Position numbers and translations under genes: made by a program. From Defluviicoccus sp. (GTDB lineage Bacteria; Pseudomonadota; Alphaproteobacteria; MPNO01), in assembly GCA_022823775.1 (NCBI GenBank), contig JAJEHI010000191.1, positions 1-40,756 of the forward strand: 40,756 nt of DNA. Reading direction: 5' to 3'. The stretch's first letter is position 1. Every line of letters starts with the position of its first letter. Under the pieces are notes generated by a model, which did no database searches, had not been told where the DNA came from, and worked only from the letters and a program-made list of their open reading frames with translations. This document shows positions 8,560 to 17,252 of the stretch, piece by piece.

Positions 8560-9804
8560 TCAGGCCGGGGCGCCGGCCATCCGCCTCGTGGGCGTGTCGT
8601 CCATGAACATCTGGGCAATGCCGGCGGCGATACCGATGGCGACGCCGATCTGCCAGGCGAGGTCGTAATCGCCGAACGCGTCGAACAACAGCCCGCCGCC
8701 CCAGGCGCCGAAGAAAGACCCTGCCTGGTGGCTGATGAAGGCGATCCCCGAGAGGGTCGCGACGAAAGAGAGGCCGAACATCTGCACGACCAGCCCGTTC
8801 ACCAGCGGCGCCACGCCGAGCCAGAGCACCCCCATCAGCGCCGCGAAGATCAGCGTGGTCGTGGCCGACGCGGGCAGCGAAAAATAGACGACGATCAGCA
8901 GCGAGCGCAGGATGTAGACGATGCCCAGCAGCATGTGCTTGGGGAACTTGTCGCCGAGCCAGCCGAGCAGGTAGCAGCCCATCGCGTTGAACCCGCCGAT
9001 CACCGCGAGCGACTGAGCGCCGAGCTCGGGCGGTTGTCCGCACGATGCGAGATAAGCCGGCAGGTGGGTCGCGATGAACATCAGCTGCAGGCCGCAGACG
9101 AAGAACGCGACCGCCATGATGACGTAGCCGCGATGCCGCCCGGCCTCGCCGAGCGCCTGGGTGAAGGTGAGCCCGGCGCTCCGGTCCGGCACGAAGCGCA
9201 CCTCGGGATCCTTCGGCCGGTCGCCCGCGCCGACGAACACCGCGGCGGGCAGCATCAACCCGCACAGCCCGATAAAGCCGATCATGGCGAGCTCCCACCC
9301 GCCGAGGCCGATCAGGCCCTGCGCGAGCGGCGCCGCGATGAAGGCGCCGATGGAGCCCGCCGCCGCTACGGTGCCGAGGATCATCGAGCGCTTGACGGGC
9401 GATATCACCTTGGCGGTCGCCGCGAGGCCGAGATTGAGCGCCGTGCAGGCGAGCCCGACGCCTATCATCAGCCCGAGCCCCACGATCAGCATCGCGGGAC
9501 CGGTCGCGGCCAGCGTGAGCGCGAGCCCGCCGGCGAAGAGGAAGGTGCCGACCACGGTGACGATACGGCAGCCGAACCGGTCGGCGATCGCGCCGATCAG
9601 CGGCTGGCTCAGCCCCCAGACCAGGTTCTGGATCGCCAACGCGAGGGTGAAGTCGGCGACCGAGACGTCGATCCCCTCGGTGACGGGGACGACGAACAGG
9701 CCGAAGCTCTGCCGCATCCCCATCGACAGCGTCAGCATGATGCTGGACGCGGTCAGCACCGTCATGGTCTGGGAACGGGTATAGCCGGCCCGGTTGATCG
9801 CCAT
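8560..9804 (-). CDS. Major facilitator superfamily transporter
   Basis: A 414-residue protein with about twelve predicted membrane helices. The MFS motif-A-like loop between helices 2 and 3 reads GAIADRFGCRIV. The N-terminus (SMGMRQSFGLFVVPVTEGIDVS) and overall pattern resemble the monocarboxylate/oxalate-formate-antiporter-like MFS group (BacMCT). It probably moves organic anions. It lies 37 bases downstream of the carboxymuconolactone-decarboxylase-family gene on the same strand, so both may be one transcript. Substrate unknown. Confidence 0.86.
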   Translation of the reverse strand: MAINRAGYTRSQTMTVLTASSIMLTLSMGMRQSFGLFVVPVTEGIDVSVADFTLALAIQNLVWGLSQPLIGAIADRFGCRIVTVVGTFLFAGGLALTLAATGPAMLIVGLGLMIGVGLACTALNLGLAATAKVISPVKRSMILGTVAAAGSIGAFIAAPLAQGLIGLGGWELAMIGFIGLCGLMLPAAVFVGAGDRPKDPEVRFVPDRSAGLTFTQALGEAGRHRGYVIMAVAFFVCGLQLMFIATHLPAYLASCGQPPELGAQSLAVIGGFNAMGCYLLGWLGDKFPKHMLLGIVYILRSLLIVVYFSLPASATTTLIFAALMGVLWLGVAPLVNGLVVQMFGLSFVATLSGIAFISHQAGSFFGAWGGGLLFDAFGDYDLAWQIGVAIGIAAGIAQMFMDDTPTRRMAGAPA

Positions 9805-9841
9805 GCTCGACCTTACGCTCGATCCGTGAATGGCGCCGCGG

Positions 9842-10387
9842 TCACGCGAACGACGGGGGACCGTCGGGCGGCTCGATCCGGAACACGTTGAGGGTGAAAG
9901 AGACCAGGCAATAGTAGCCCATCAGCCCGACCAGATCGACCAGCCCTTCGTCGCCGAGCAGGTCGAGCGCCTTCGCGTAGATGCCGTCGCCCGCCTGGCG
10001 GGTTGTCAGCACCTCCGTGCAGAAGGCGTGGACGACCTCTTCGGCGCGATCGGAGAAATCGGGCGTATGGCCCACGCGAATCGCTTCGATAACGTCCGAC
10101 CCCAGCCCCTCGGACTCGGCGATCGGCGCGTGGGCGTTCCACTCGTACCCCGCCTCCCAGTGGCGCGCGACGGTCAGGATCGCGAGTTCGCGCAGCTTGC
10201 CCGGCAGCGCGCTCTCGTAACGCAGATAGCCTCCCGCCTTCTGCACGTGGTCGGCGAGGCCGGGGCTGCGGACGAGGACCGGGAACGGCCCGCGCACGCT
10301 GCCCCTCGGGCCGTTCGCGATTTCGTCGTGGACCCGGCGCTGTTCCGGTGTCATCTCGCGCATTTCGAGCGGCGACAGTCGGCTCAT
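9842..10387 (-). CDS. Carboxymuconolactone decarboxylase (CMD/AhpD-like) family protein
   Basis: A 181-residue helical protein beginning MSRLSPLEMREMTPEQRRVHDEI. The core KLRELAILTVARHWEAGYEWNAHAPIAESEGL is the CMD-domain signature. There is no Cys-x2-Cys pair at this position, so an AhpD-type thiol peroxidase role is unlikely and a lactone decarboxylase or other CMD role more likely. The ATG at 10387 is chosen because homology-like sequence starts there; the frame continues upstream antisense to another gene. It diverges from the M20 amidohydrolase gene across 69 bases, which must hold both promoters. Confidence 0.82.
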   Translation of the reverse strand: MSRLSPLEMREMTPEQRRVHDEIANGPRGSVRGPFPVLVRSPGLADHVQKAGGYLRYESALPGKLRELAILTVARHWEAGYEWNAHAPIAESEGLGSDVIEAIRVGHTPDFSDRAEEVVHAFCTEVLTTRQAGDGIYAKALDLLGDEGLVDLVGLMGYYCLVSFTLNVFRIEPPDGPPSFA

Positions 10388-10456
10388 GTCGGTCTTTCCT
10401 GTAACGGTCCTGCGTGGCAGTTTGACCCTATCACGAAGGACAAAGGGCGTCGCTGG

Positions 10457-11719
10457 ATGGAAGGCGCGGGGCGCGAGCTCAACGGTGTCGCGGGGCGGGT
10501 CGACGGAGACCGTCTCTGGCGCCGTCTGATGCAGATGGCGGAGATCGGCGCCATTCCGGGCAACGGCGTCAACCGGCAGGCGCTGTCGGAGGAAGACATC
10601 GCGGCGCGCGAGCTGCTGATCGACTGGGCGCGGAAGCGCGGCTACGCGGTCGCGGTCGACGACGCCGCCAACCTCTTCGTCCGCCGCCCCGGCACCGAGT
10701 CGGACCTCGCGCCAGTATTGACCGGAAGCCACATGGACAGCCAGCCGCGCGGCGGCCGGTTCGACGGCATCTACGGCGTGATGGCGGGGCTGGAGGCAAT
10801 GGAGGCGCTGGACGACGCGGGTACCGCCACGCGCCGCCCTGTCGAACTGGTCGCATGGACCAACGAGGAAGGAAGCCGCTTCGATCCCGGCTGCATGGGC
10901 TCGATGGTGTTCTCGGGCACGGCGCCGCTGGAACGGTTCGAGGACGCGGTCGACGCCAATGGGATCTCTTTCGGCGCCGCGCTCTCGAGGACCCTGGGCG
11001 CCACGCCGGAATTGCCGCGGCGTCGCGAGCCGGACCTGCCGGCGGCCTATGTCGAAGCCCATATCGAACAGGGTCCCGTGTTGGAAGCCGCCGAAGTTCC
11101 CATCGGCGCGGTGACCGGCGTGCAGGGATCGCAACGTTTCGTGATCGAGGTCGGCGGCGCGACCGCCCATGCCGGCACCGCTCCGGTCAGGGGAAGGCGG
11201 GATGCCCTCCAGGCGGCGCTGCGCGCGGTGGCGCGGCTCAACGAGACCATGGCCGACCCCAACGACGTGCTCCGCTTCACCGTGGGCCGCTTCGAGGTCG
11301 AGCCCAACTCGCCCAACACGGTACCGTCCAGGGTCAGCTTCTCGATCGATCTCAGGCACCCGGACGGGTGGGAGCTCGACCGCCGCGCGCGCCGGATCGC
11401 CCGGGTCTGCGAGAACGCCGCCCTGCCGTGCTCGGTCCGGATCAGCAGGACCTTCGACCAGAGGCCGATCGCTTTCGAGCCCGGCATCGTCGAGACGATC
11501 GAGAGAAGCGCCGCGACGATCGACCTGCCGTCGCTCAGGATTCCCTCGGGGGCGAACCACGACGCGGCCTTCGTCGCCAGGGTCAGCCCGACGGCCATGG
11601 TCTTCATCCCGTGCCTCCGCGGCGTCAGCCATCACGAGAGCGAATACGCCTCGCCGGAGAATTGCGCCGCCGGCGCCCGGGTGCTCGCCCAAACCCTGTG
11701 CGCGCTGGCCGACAGCTGA
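10457..11719 (+). CDS. M20-family amidohydrolase (allantoate amidohydrolase / N-carbamoylase type)
   Basis: A 420-residue dinuclear metal hydrolase of the AllC/HyuC/beta-ureidopropionase group. Metal and catalytic motifs are TGSHMDSQPRGGRFDGIYG (His92, Asp103), NEEGSRF near residue 138, HIEQGPVLE, SGANHDAAF and the C-terminal GVSHHESE. These enzymes hydrolyse ureido groups, releasing CO2 and ammonia from allantoate or N-carbamoyl amino acids. The ATG at 10457 gives a normal N-terminus. The next gene, 9 bases away, is the allantoinase PuuE, which makes allantoate the best guess for the substrate. Family members are hard to tell apart from sequence alone. Confidence 0.9.
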   Translation: MEGAGRELNGVAGRVDGDRLWRRLMQMAEIGAIPGNGVNRQALSEEDIAARELLIDWARKRGYAVAVDDAANLFVRRPGTESDLAPVLTGSHMDSQPRGGRFDGIYGVMAGLEAMEALDDAGTATRRPVELVAWTNEEGSRFDPGCMGSMVFSGTAPLERFEDAVDANGISFGAALSRTLGATPELPRRREPDLPAAYVEAHIEQGPVLEAAEVPIGAVTGVQGSQRFVIEVGGATAHAGTAPVRGRRDALQAALRAVARLNETMADPNDVLRFTVGRFEVEPNSPNTVPSRVSFSIDLRHPDGWELDRRARRIARVCENAALPCSVRISRTFDQRPIAFEPGIVETIERSAATIDLPSLRIPSGANHDAAFVARVSPTAMVFIPCLRGVSHHESEYASPENCAAGARVLAQTLCALADS

Positions 11720-11728
11720 GGAACGGAG

Positions 11729-12643
11729 ATGGACGACCCCTACCCCCGCGACCTTGTCGGCTACGGACCGACGCCGCCGGACCCGGAATGGCCGGGCGGC
11801 GCGAGGCTCGCCGTCCAGTTCGTCGTCAACTACGAGGAGGGCGGCGAGAACACCGTGCTCAACGGCGACGCGCACTCGGAGACCTTCCTCAGCGAGACGC
11901 CTGGCGGGTCCCCGGTCATGGGCGCGCGAAACATCAACACCGAGACCATGTACGAATACGGCAGCCGGGCCGGGTTCTGGCGCCTGATGCGGCTGTTCGA
12001 GCAGCGCGGCATCCATTTCACCTGCTACGCGGTCGGGCTCGCCATCGAGAAGCATCCGGACGCCGCCATCGCCATGCACGAGGCGGGGCACGAGCTCGCG
12101 ACGCACGGATGGCGCTGGATCGACTACCAGCATGCCGACGAGGCGACCGAGCGCGAGCACATGCGGCTCGCGATCGCCGCGCACGAGAAGATCGTGGGGG
12201 AGCGCCCCTTGGGCTGGTACGGGGGGCGGGTGAGCCCGATCACGCGGCGGCTGGTGGTCGAGGACGGCGGATTTCTCTACGACGCGGACGCCTATAACGA
12301 CGACCTGCCTTACTGGGTGAAAGTCGACGGCAAGCACCAGCTGATCGTCCCCTACACGCTCGACCAGAACGACATGAAGTTCGCGGTCCCGCCGGGCTTC
12401 ACCTCGGGCGAAGGGTTCTTCGGTTACCTCAAGGACGCGTTCGACGTGCTGTACGAAGAGGGGGAGACCGCGCCCAAGATGATGAGCGTCGGACTCCATT
12501 GCCGCCTTGCCGGGCGGCCGGGGCGCGCGGCGGCCCTGGCGCGGTTCATGGACTACGTCCTCGAACACGACCGGGTCTGGGTATGCCGGCGAATCGACAT
12601 CGCGCGCCACTGGCACGAACGGCACCCGCCCGCGGACGTTTGA
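11729..12643 (+). CDS. puuE: Allantoinase PuuE (polysaccharide-deacetylase fold)
   Basis: A 304-residue NodB-fold protein of the cofactor-independent allantoinase family. Characteristic stretches are YPRDLVGYGPTPPDPEWPGGARLAVQFVVNYEEGGE at the N-terminus, GSRAGFWRLMRLFEQRGIHFTCYAVG, EAGHELATHGWRW and the C-terminal SVGLHCRLAGRPGR. It hydrolyses (S)-allantoin to allantoate in the cytoplasm, the step after UraD of the - strand urate operon about 11 kb away. Starts 9 bases after the M20 amidohydrolase that could take the product. Short gap and same strand imply one operon. Confidence 0.9.
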   Translation: MDDPYPRDLVGYGPTPPDPEWPGGARLAVQFVVNYEEGGENTVLNGDAHSETFLSETPGGSPVMGARNINTETMYEYGSRAGFWRLMRLFEQRGIHFTCYAVGLAIEKHPDAAIAMHEAGHELATHGWRWIDYQHADEATEREHMRLAIAAHEKIVGERPLGWYGGRVSPITRRLVVEDGGFLYDADAYNDDLPYWVKVDGKHQLIVPYTLDQNDMKFAVPPGFTSGEGFFGYLKDAFDVLYEEGETAPKMMSVGLHCRLAGRPGRAAALARFMDYVLEHDRVWVCRRIDIARHWHERHPPADV

Positions 12644-12654
12644 GAAGGAACCCC

Positions 12655-13851
12655 ATGCCCGGACCCCTCGAAGGCTTCCGTATCGTCGATCTCACCTCGG
12701 TGATCTCGGGCCCGCTGGCGACGATGATCCTCGCGGACCAGGGCGCGGACGTGATCAAGGTGGAGACGCCGCGCGGAGGAGACTTCACCCGCGCCTCGGC
12801 GAACCGGCGCGGCGGGTTCTCGGCATCGTTCGTCAACAACAACCGCAACAAGCGGTCGATCGCGCTCGACCTCAAGAACCCCAGGGGACTCGAGGCGCTG
12901 ATGGCGATCGTCGCGGGCGCGGACGTGTTCATCCAGAACTTCCGACCGGGCGTCGCGGAGCGTATCGGCGTCGGCGAAGAGGCCGTCCGCGCGGCGCGGC
13001 CGGATATCGTTTATGTCTCGATATCGGGCTTCGGCCATCGCGGCCCTCTCGCGAGGCGTCCGGTCTACGACCCGTTGATCCAGGCGATCTCGGGGCTGAC
13101 CACGGTGCAGGCGGGCTCGGACGAGGTACGTCCGCGGCTGGTCCGCACCATCCTGCCCGACAAGCTCACCGGGGTGACGGCATCCCAGGCGGTCACCGCC
13201 GCGCTGCTCGCCCGCGAACGGACCGGCGGCGGCCAGCATGTCTGGATCTCCATGCTCGACAGCGTTATCGCGTTCCTCTGGTCCTCGGACATGGGGAGCC
13301 AGACCTTCGTCGGCGACGAGCTGCCGCAGCAGGCCGCCCAGAGCTTCATCGACCTGATCTACGAGACCTCCGACGGCTATATCAGCGTCGCCGTCCAGAC
13401 CGACAAGCAGTGGCGCGGGCTTACCGAAGCTCTGGAGCGGCCGGAATGGCTCGACGATCCCCGGTTCGGGACCCAGGAGCTTCGCCAGGTGAACATCGAC
13501 GACCGGCTCGGCCTGACCCAGGAGGTGCTGAAGACGAACAGCTCGGCCCATTGGCTGGCGAGGCTGGAGGCCGCCGACATCCCCTGCGTGCCGGTGCTGA
13601 CGCGAAACCAGATGATCTCGAACGAGCAGATCGCGGCCAACGAGGTCGTCATCGAGACCGAGCACCCCGATGCCGGTCGGCTGCGCCAGGCCCGTCCGGC
13701 GGCGGTGTTCTCGGAAACGCCGACGCCGACACCGCGCCCGGCGCCCCGTCTGGGAGCGGACACGGAAGCGGTGCTGGGCGAGGCCGGGTTCGACGCGGCG
13801 GAGATCGGCGCGCTCCGCGAAGCCGGCGCGTTCGGGAGCGGCGCGGCATGA
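12655..13851 (+). CDS. CaiB/BaiF-family (class III) CoA-transferase
   Basis: A 398-residue family III CoA-transferase. The N-terminal PLEGFRIVDLTSVISGPLATMILADQGADVIKVE is diagnostic, and Asp139 in RRPVYDPLIQAISGL is the expected nucleophile that forms the acyl-anhydride/CoA thioester. The enzyme moves CoA between carboxylic acids such as formate/oxalate, carnitine, mesaconate or bile acids. ATG 12655 follows GAGAAGGAA at a good distance. It sits between puuE and a flavin monooxygenase and is coupled to the latter by ATGA overlap. A CoA-transferase is not a standard part of allantoin breakdown, so substrate and role are open. Confidence 0.9.
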   Translation: MPGPLEGFRIVDLTSVISGPLATMILADQGADVIKVETPRGGDFTRASANRRGGFSASFVNNNRNKRSIALDLKNPRGLEALMAIVAGADVFIQNFRPGVAERIGVGEEAVRAARPDIVYVSISGFGHRGPLARRPVYDPLIQAISGLTTVQAGSDEVRPRLVRTILPDKLTGVTASQAVTAALLARERTGGGQHVWISMLDSVIAFLWSSDMGSQTFVGDELPQQAAQSFIDLIYETSDGYISVAVQTDKQWRGLTEALERPEWLDDPRFGTQELRQVNIDDRLGLTQEVLKTNSSAHWLARLEAADIPCVPVLTRNQMISNEQIAANEVVIETEHPDAGRLRQARPAAVFSETPTPTPRPAPRLGADTEAVLGEAGFDAAEIGALREAGAFGSGAA

Positions 13852-14858
13852 AATTCGGACTGTTCGGCGGCGCGATCGCCCGGCGCGGGGACGAGACCCC
13901 GGACAGCCAGGGCTACGGCAGGCTGATCGACCTGGTGCAGGAGGCGGAAGAGCTCGGCTATCACAGCATCTTCCTGGTAGAGCACCATTTCACCGGCGCG
14001 GGCCAGATTTCCGCGACCCTCAACCTCCTGACCTACCTGGCGGCGAAGACCGAGCGCATCCGTCTGGGTACCGCGGTCACGGTGCTGCCGTGGCACGATC
14101 CGGTGCTGCTGGCCGAGCAGGCCGCGACCCTCGACCTGCTGTCCCGCGGGCGCCTCGATTTCGGCATCGGCAAGGGCTACCGCGATGTCGAGTTCGAGAG
14201 CTTCCGCGTCCCGAAGGAGGAGGCGCAGGAGCGTTTCGACGAATCGCTCGGACTGATCCTGAAATCGTGGACGTCGGACGAGCGTTTCAGCCACGACGGC
14301 AAGTACTGGCGGTACAGCGACATCGTGGTCGAGCCGCCGGTGCTGCAAAAGCCCCACCCGCCTCTGTGGACGGGCGCGGGAACGGACGAATCCATCGCCC
14401 GGGTGGCCGGAGCCGGACTCAACGTCCTGTTCGACCAGTTCGCCGGCTTCCCCCGCACCGGGGAGCGGCTCCGGGTGTGGCGCGCGGCCTGCGCCAGGTC
14501 CGGACGGCCGTTCGACCCCATGCAGGTCGGCCTCGCCCGCGCCGTCGTCATCGCGGAGGACAGGCGCGCGTACGAAGCCGCCGTACAGACGCGCGAGCAA
14601 CGCGTCGCGCGCATGGTGGGCGCGTACGGCGCCCTGCCGGGCGTCGCCGGGAACCAGCCCGAGACCTACGCCGAACCCGGCCGTGCGTCCGATGCGCTGA
14701 TCGGAGACCCGGAGGAAGTCTTGCGGCGGCTCCGGGAACTCGAACGGATGGGGTTCGAATACATCCTGATCCTGCTGCCGGACGACGTGGAAACGCTGCG
14801 CCGTTTCGCACGCGAGATCATGCCCGAACTGCAGGGCGAGGGAGTGCCCGTAGCATGA
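13848..14858 (+). CDS. LLM-class flavin-dependent monooxygenase (bacterial luciferase-like)
   Basis: A 336-residue TIM-barrel protein of the luciferase-like monooxygenase family. Typical stretches are MKFGLFGG, EELGYHSIFLVEHHF, RIRLGTAVTVLPWHDPVLLAEQAATLDLLSRGRLDFGIGKGY and PPLWTGAG. It uses reduced FMN supplied by a separate reductase, not encoded here. Members oxidise alkanes, aldehydes, sulfonates or N-heterocycles. It overlaps both neighbours by ATGA (13848 and 14855), so CoA-transferase, monooxygenase and the following protein are translated as a chain. Substrate unknown. Confidence 0.88.
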   Translation: MKFGLFGGAIARRGDETPDSQGYGRLIDLVQEAEELGYHSIFLVEHHFTGAGQISATLNLLTYLAAKTERIRLGTAVTVLPWHDPVLLAEQAATLDLLSRGRLDFGIGKGYRDVEFESFRVPKEEAQERFDESLGLILKSWTSDERFSHDGKYWRYSDIVVEPPVLQKPHPPLWTGAGTDESIARVAGAGLNVLFDQFAGFPRTGERLRVWRAACARSGRPFDPMQVGLARAVVIAEDRRAYEAAVQTREQRVARMVGAYGALPGVAGNQPETYAEPGRASDALIGDPEEVLRRLRELERMGFEYILILLPDDVETLRRFAREIMPELQGEGVPVA

Positions 14859-15493
14859 CCGGCGACCGCGTGGCTCCGGCTCCGCGGCCGTTATCCAAAG
14901 CGGGCATCGACGCACAAAACGCCTTCCTGCTGCGCCGCTATCGCGAGTTCCGTCTTGCCGCCGACAGGGTGACGGCCGCGTGGCGAAGACACCCCCATGT
15001 CGTGGCGGTCTCCCTGATCGGCTCGCTGGCGCGCGAACCCTGGAAGGAAGTGCCCCGCTTCCAGCCTTGGCGGCGCGCCGGTATCGAGCTGTGGCACGAG
15101 TGCAAGGATATCGATCTCGCGCTCTGGCTCGACGATCCCGGCGACCTGAACGGCCTGCGACGCATACGCGCGAAGGCGCTGCAGGACATGTTGAAACGCG
15201 ACGGGCTGGGCGTCGCGAGCCACCAGGTCGACGGATTCGTTTTCGAGCCGGGAACCGACCGTTATCTCGGCCGCCTCTGCGACTTCAATGCCTGCCCGAA
15301 GGGCAAGCGGGAATGCCGCGTTCCCGGTTGCGGCGAGGTCGCGTTCCTGCGCCAGCACGAAGACTTCGAATGGTGGCCGGAGGCCCTTGCCGACGACCGC
15401 TCGGTCCGCCTGTTCGACCGCGTCTCCGGCACGGTTCGACGGGCCGCGAACCTGCCATTGCCCGGCGATGACATGCCGGGAGTCCCACCCTGA
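14855..15493 (+). CDS. Nucleotidyltransferase-fold protein with four-cysteine motif
   Basis: A 212-residue protein. The segment VVAVSLIGSLARE (Gly56-Ser57) followed by CKDIDLALWLDD (Asp85-x-Asp87) matches the GS...DxD signature of the pol-beta-like nucleotidyltransferase superfamily. The C-terminal half carries Cys142-x4-Cys147-x6-Cys154-x4-Cys159 (RLCDFNACPKGKRECRVPGCG), which could bind zinc or an iron-sulfur cluster. A long insertion lies between GS and DxD. No signal peptide is seen. It is coupled by ATGA to the monooxygenase. I cannot name a substrate: members adenylylate antibiotics, RNA or proteins. Fold assignment moderate, function unknown. Confidence 0.72.
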   Translation: MTGDRVAPAPRPLSKAGIDAQNAFLLRRYREFRLAADRVTAAWRRHPHVVAVSLIGSLAREPWKEVPRFQPWRRAGIELWHECKDIDLALWLDDPGDLNGLRRIRAKALQDMLKRDGLGVASHQVDGFVFEPGTDRYLGRLCDFNACPKGKRECRVPGCGEVAFLRQHEDFEWWPEALADDRSVRLFDRVSGTVRRAANLPLPGDDMPGVPP

Positions 15494-15527
15494 ACTATTC
15501 CGGACAGGCGCGCCGGCACGGGTTCCC

Positions 15528-16310
15528 CTACATCAGCGAGCCTCGGTTGCAGTAGCCGCCATCGACGGTGACGACCGTACCCGAGGTATAGGAAGAGCGC
15601 GGCGATGCGAGGAATGCCGCCGTGTCGGCGATTTCGTCCACCGTGGCGGCGCGCCCGTCCGGGAGCGGCGCCCAGAGCTCGCGCCAGCGTTCCGGGTCGC
15701 CGAGCTTCTCGGCGGCCGAATTCCTGGTCAGCCGGACGAGGTGTTCGGTCTCCGTCGGGCCGGGGTTCAGCGCCACGACCCGGATTCCGTCGTTCATGCT
15801 GTCGCCGCCGAGTGCCTGGGTGAACGCCATCAGCGCGGCGTTGGCGGTGGCCCCGCAGATATAGTTGGCCTTGGGCCGTTCGCCGCTCGCGCCGCAGATA
15901 TTGACGATCGCCCCGCCTGTCGCATCCGCCATCGCGGGATAGACCGCGCGGATCAAGTCGATATAGCCGAACAGCTTGAGCTCCCAGACCGCCCGCCATT
16001 CCGGGCCGTCGATCTCGTGCAGCCGGCCGGGCGGGATCGCGCCCGCGTTGTTGATCAGGATATCGACCGCGCCCGCCTCACCCGCCAGCCGGACGGGAGC
16101 GCCGGCTTCGGTCAGGTCTATGGCAATGTCGCGCACCCGCACATCATGCGCCGCCCCGATTTCTTCGCGCAGCGCCGCCAGCCGGTCGACCGACCGCGCG
16201 GCGAGCGTCAGCCGGCAGCCCTCTTCCGCGAGGCGGCGGGCGATCGCCTCTCCGATACCTCGCGACGCGCCGGTGATCAGCGCATGCTTTCCCGCGAGCC
16301 CCAGATCCAT
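15528..16310 (-). CDS. Atypical short-chain dehydrogenase/reductase
   Basis: A 260-residue Rossmann-fold SDR. The cofactor motif is GASRGIG (14-20), the NNAG motif is residues 87-90, and the C-terminal end TSGTVVTVDGGY is usual for classical SDRs. The active site is odd: the catalytic Tyr is Tyr150 in ANYICGA, but position +4, where Lys is expected, is Ala154, and the usual catalytic Ser falls in ICGAS (138-142) with no clear equivalent. It may bind NAD(P) with altered chemistry or rely on other residues. Convergent with the nucleotidyltransferase-like gene (34-base gap) and divergent from the cupin gene. Confidence 0.85.
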   Translation of the reverse strand: MDLGLAGKHALITGASRGIGEAIARRLAEEGCRLTLAARSVDRLAALREEIGAAHDVRVRDIAIDLTEAGAPVRLAGEAGAVDILINNAGAIPPGRLHEIDGPEWRAVWELKLFGYIDLIRAVYPAMADATGGAIVNICGASGERPKANYICGATANAALMAFTQALGGDSMNDGIRVVALNPGPTETEHLVRLTRNSAAEKLGDPERWRELWAPLPDGRAATVDEIADTAAFLASPRSSYTSGTVVTVDGGYCNRGSLM

Positions 16311-16372
16311 GTTGTCATCCGTCCGGTGGAGTGGTCAGATCGAATCCTACAACCGCGAGGGAAGGGGCGAAA

Positions 16373-16828
16373 ATGGCCGAGGATCGAGAGGCGCAGGTGG
16401 CGAGGCTGATCGAAGAGCGCGCGCCGCACCGGGCGGTCCATGTCGACGACCTCGAATGGAAGCGCATCCGCTGGCCGGGCGAATGGGGCAAGATCGCCTT
16501 TCACCCGCGCGCGGAAGACCCGACCGAGCCGCTGTTCGGCGTCACCCGCTTCGAGCCCGGCGGCCACTTCCCCGACCACGCCCACGACTTCGCGCAGGTC
16601 TGGTACATCACCGAGGGCGAATGCACGGTGAACGGCGAGACTCTGAAGGCCGGCACCTTCGTCTTCCACCCCGACCCTCATGTCGAGCGCGAGCTTCATA
16701 CCGAGAACGGGGTGACCATCGTGTTCTGCCAGTATCCCGGACCCAACACCGGCGGCAGGCCGATCTACGGCGATCGATTCGATATCGAGGAGCGCCGCGA
16801 GATGGCGGAAGAGCCGACCACGTTCTGA
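16373..16828 (+). CDS. Cupin-domain protein
   Basis: A 151-residue single cupin. Motif 1 is GGHFPDHAHDFAQVWYITEGE, with the HxH pair but Gln where the usual metal-binding Glu stands; motif 2 is AGTFVFHPDPHVE with the third His. It probably binds a divalent metal and acts as a small dioxygenase, isomerase or ligand-binding protein in the cytoplasm. ATG 16373 is preferred over an upstream in-frame GTG (16331) because GAAGGGG lies just before it. It stands alone, divergent from the SDR gene by 62 bases. Function unknown. Confidence 0.82.
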   Translation: MAEDREAQVARLIEERAPHRAVHVDDLEWKRIRWPGEWGKIAFHPRAEDPTEPLFGVTRFEPGGHFPDHAHDFAQVWYITEGECTVNGETLKAGTFVFHPDPHVERELHTENGVTIVFCQYPGPNTGGRPIYGDRFDIEERREMAEEPTTF

Positions 16829-17136
16829 GGCCGGCCTATTCGTGGTAGGCGCGCCCTGACACCTTCCCGGCCGTGGCCCCCGAATTTTCCGATGGCGGAG
16901 TGAACAAGCGTTCGATCCGCGGTCCCGTCGGGCCGCACGGGGGCCTGACCTTCCTACGCATGGCAAACGATGGCATCGCGACCGCCTCCCCAGGCTGCCG
17001 CCCCCGGCGCGGGGCAAGCCGATGTTATCGGGCCGCGCGCGCGGGATTACAGGCCCCTGCCCGATTTTTTCGCCCCGTGCGCGGGAATGGAGAGCGGCGC
17101 GATTCCACGCCGGAATTATCTCCTCCGCTCGGCGTT

Positions 17137-17153
17137 ATGTAATATTATTACAT
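17137..17153. promoter_or_regulatory. Perfect 17-base palindrome, candidate operator
   Basis: ATGTAATA, a central T, and TATTACAT: perfect dyad symmetry in the AT-rich leader 290 bases before the formamidase start and about 100 bases upstream of the candidate promoter. Size and symmetry suit a dimeric regulator (GntR- or LysR-type sites look similar). The regulator is not identified. Confidence 0.45.
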
Positions 17154-17252
17154 CACATTAAATTCCCCTCGTTGCTGAGCCTTGGGGGGGGCTTCGGGCA
17201 ACGATATGCGCGCCGCCGAGCGCCAATCCCGCATAGTGGCGGGAGATAGGGG

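Noticed and set aside
9842-10387. AhpD-type thiol peroxidase
   Set aside because: The Cys-x2-Cys pair needed for AhpD activity is missing; only the CMD fold is supported.
10388-12625. Long antisense extension upstream of the CMD-family gene
   Set aside because: Only the part below 10387 looks like a protein family; the rest is antisense to the M20 and puuE genes.
16873-17249. Short + strand frames upstream of formamidase
   Set aside because: No domain, poor starts, and the composition changes abruptly within them; better read as control region.
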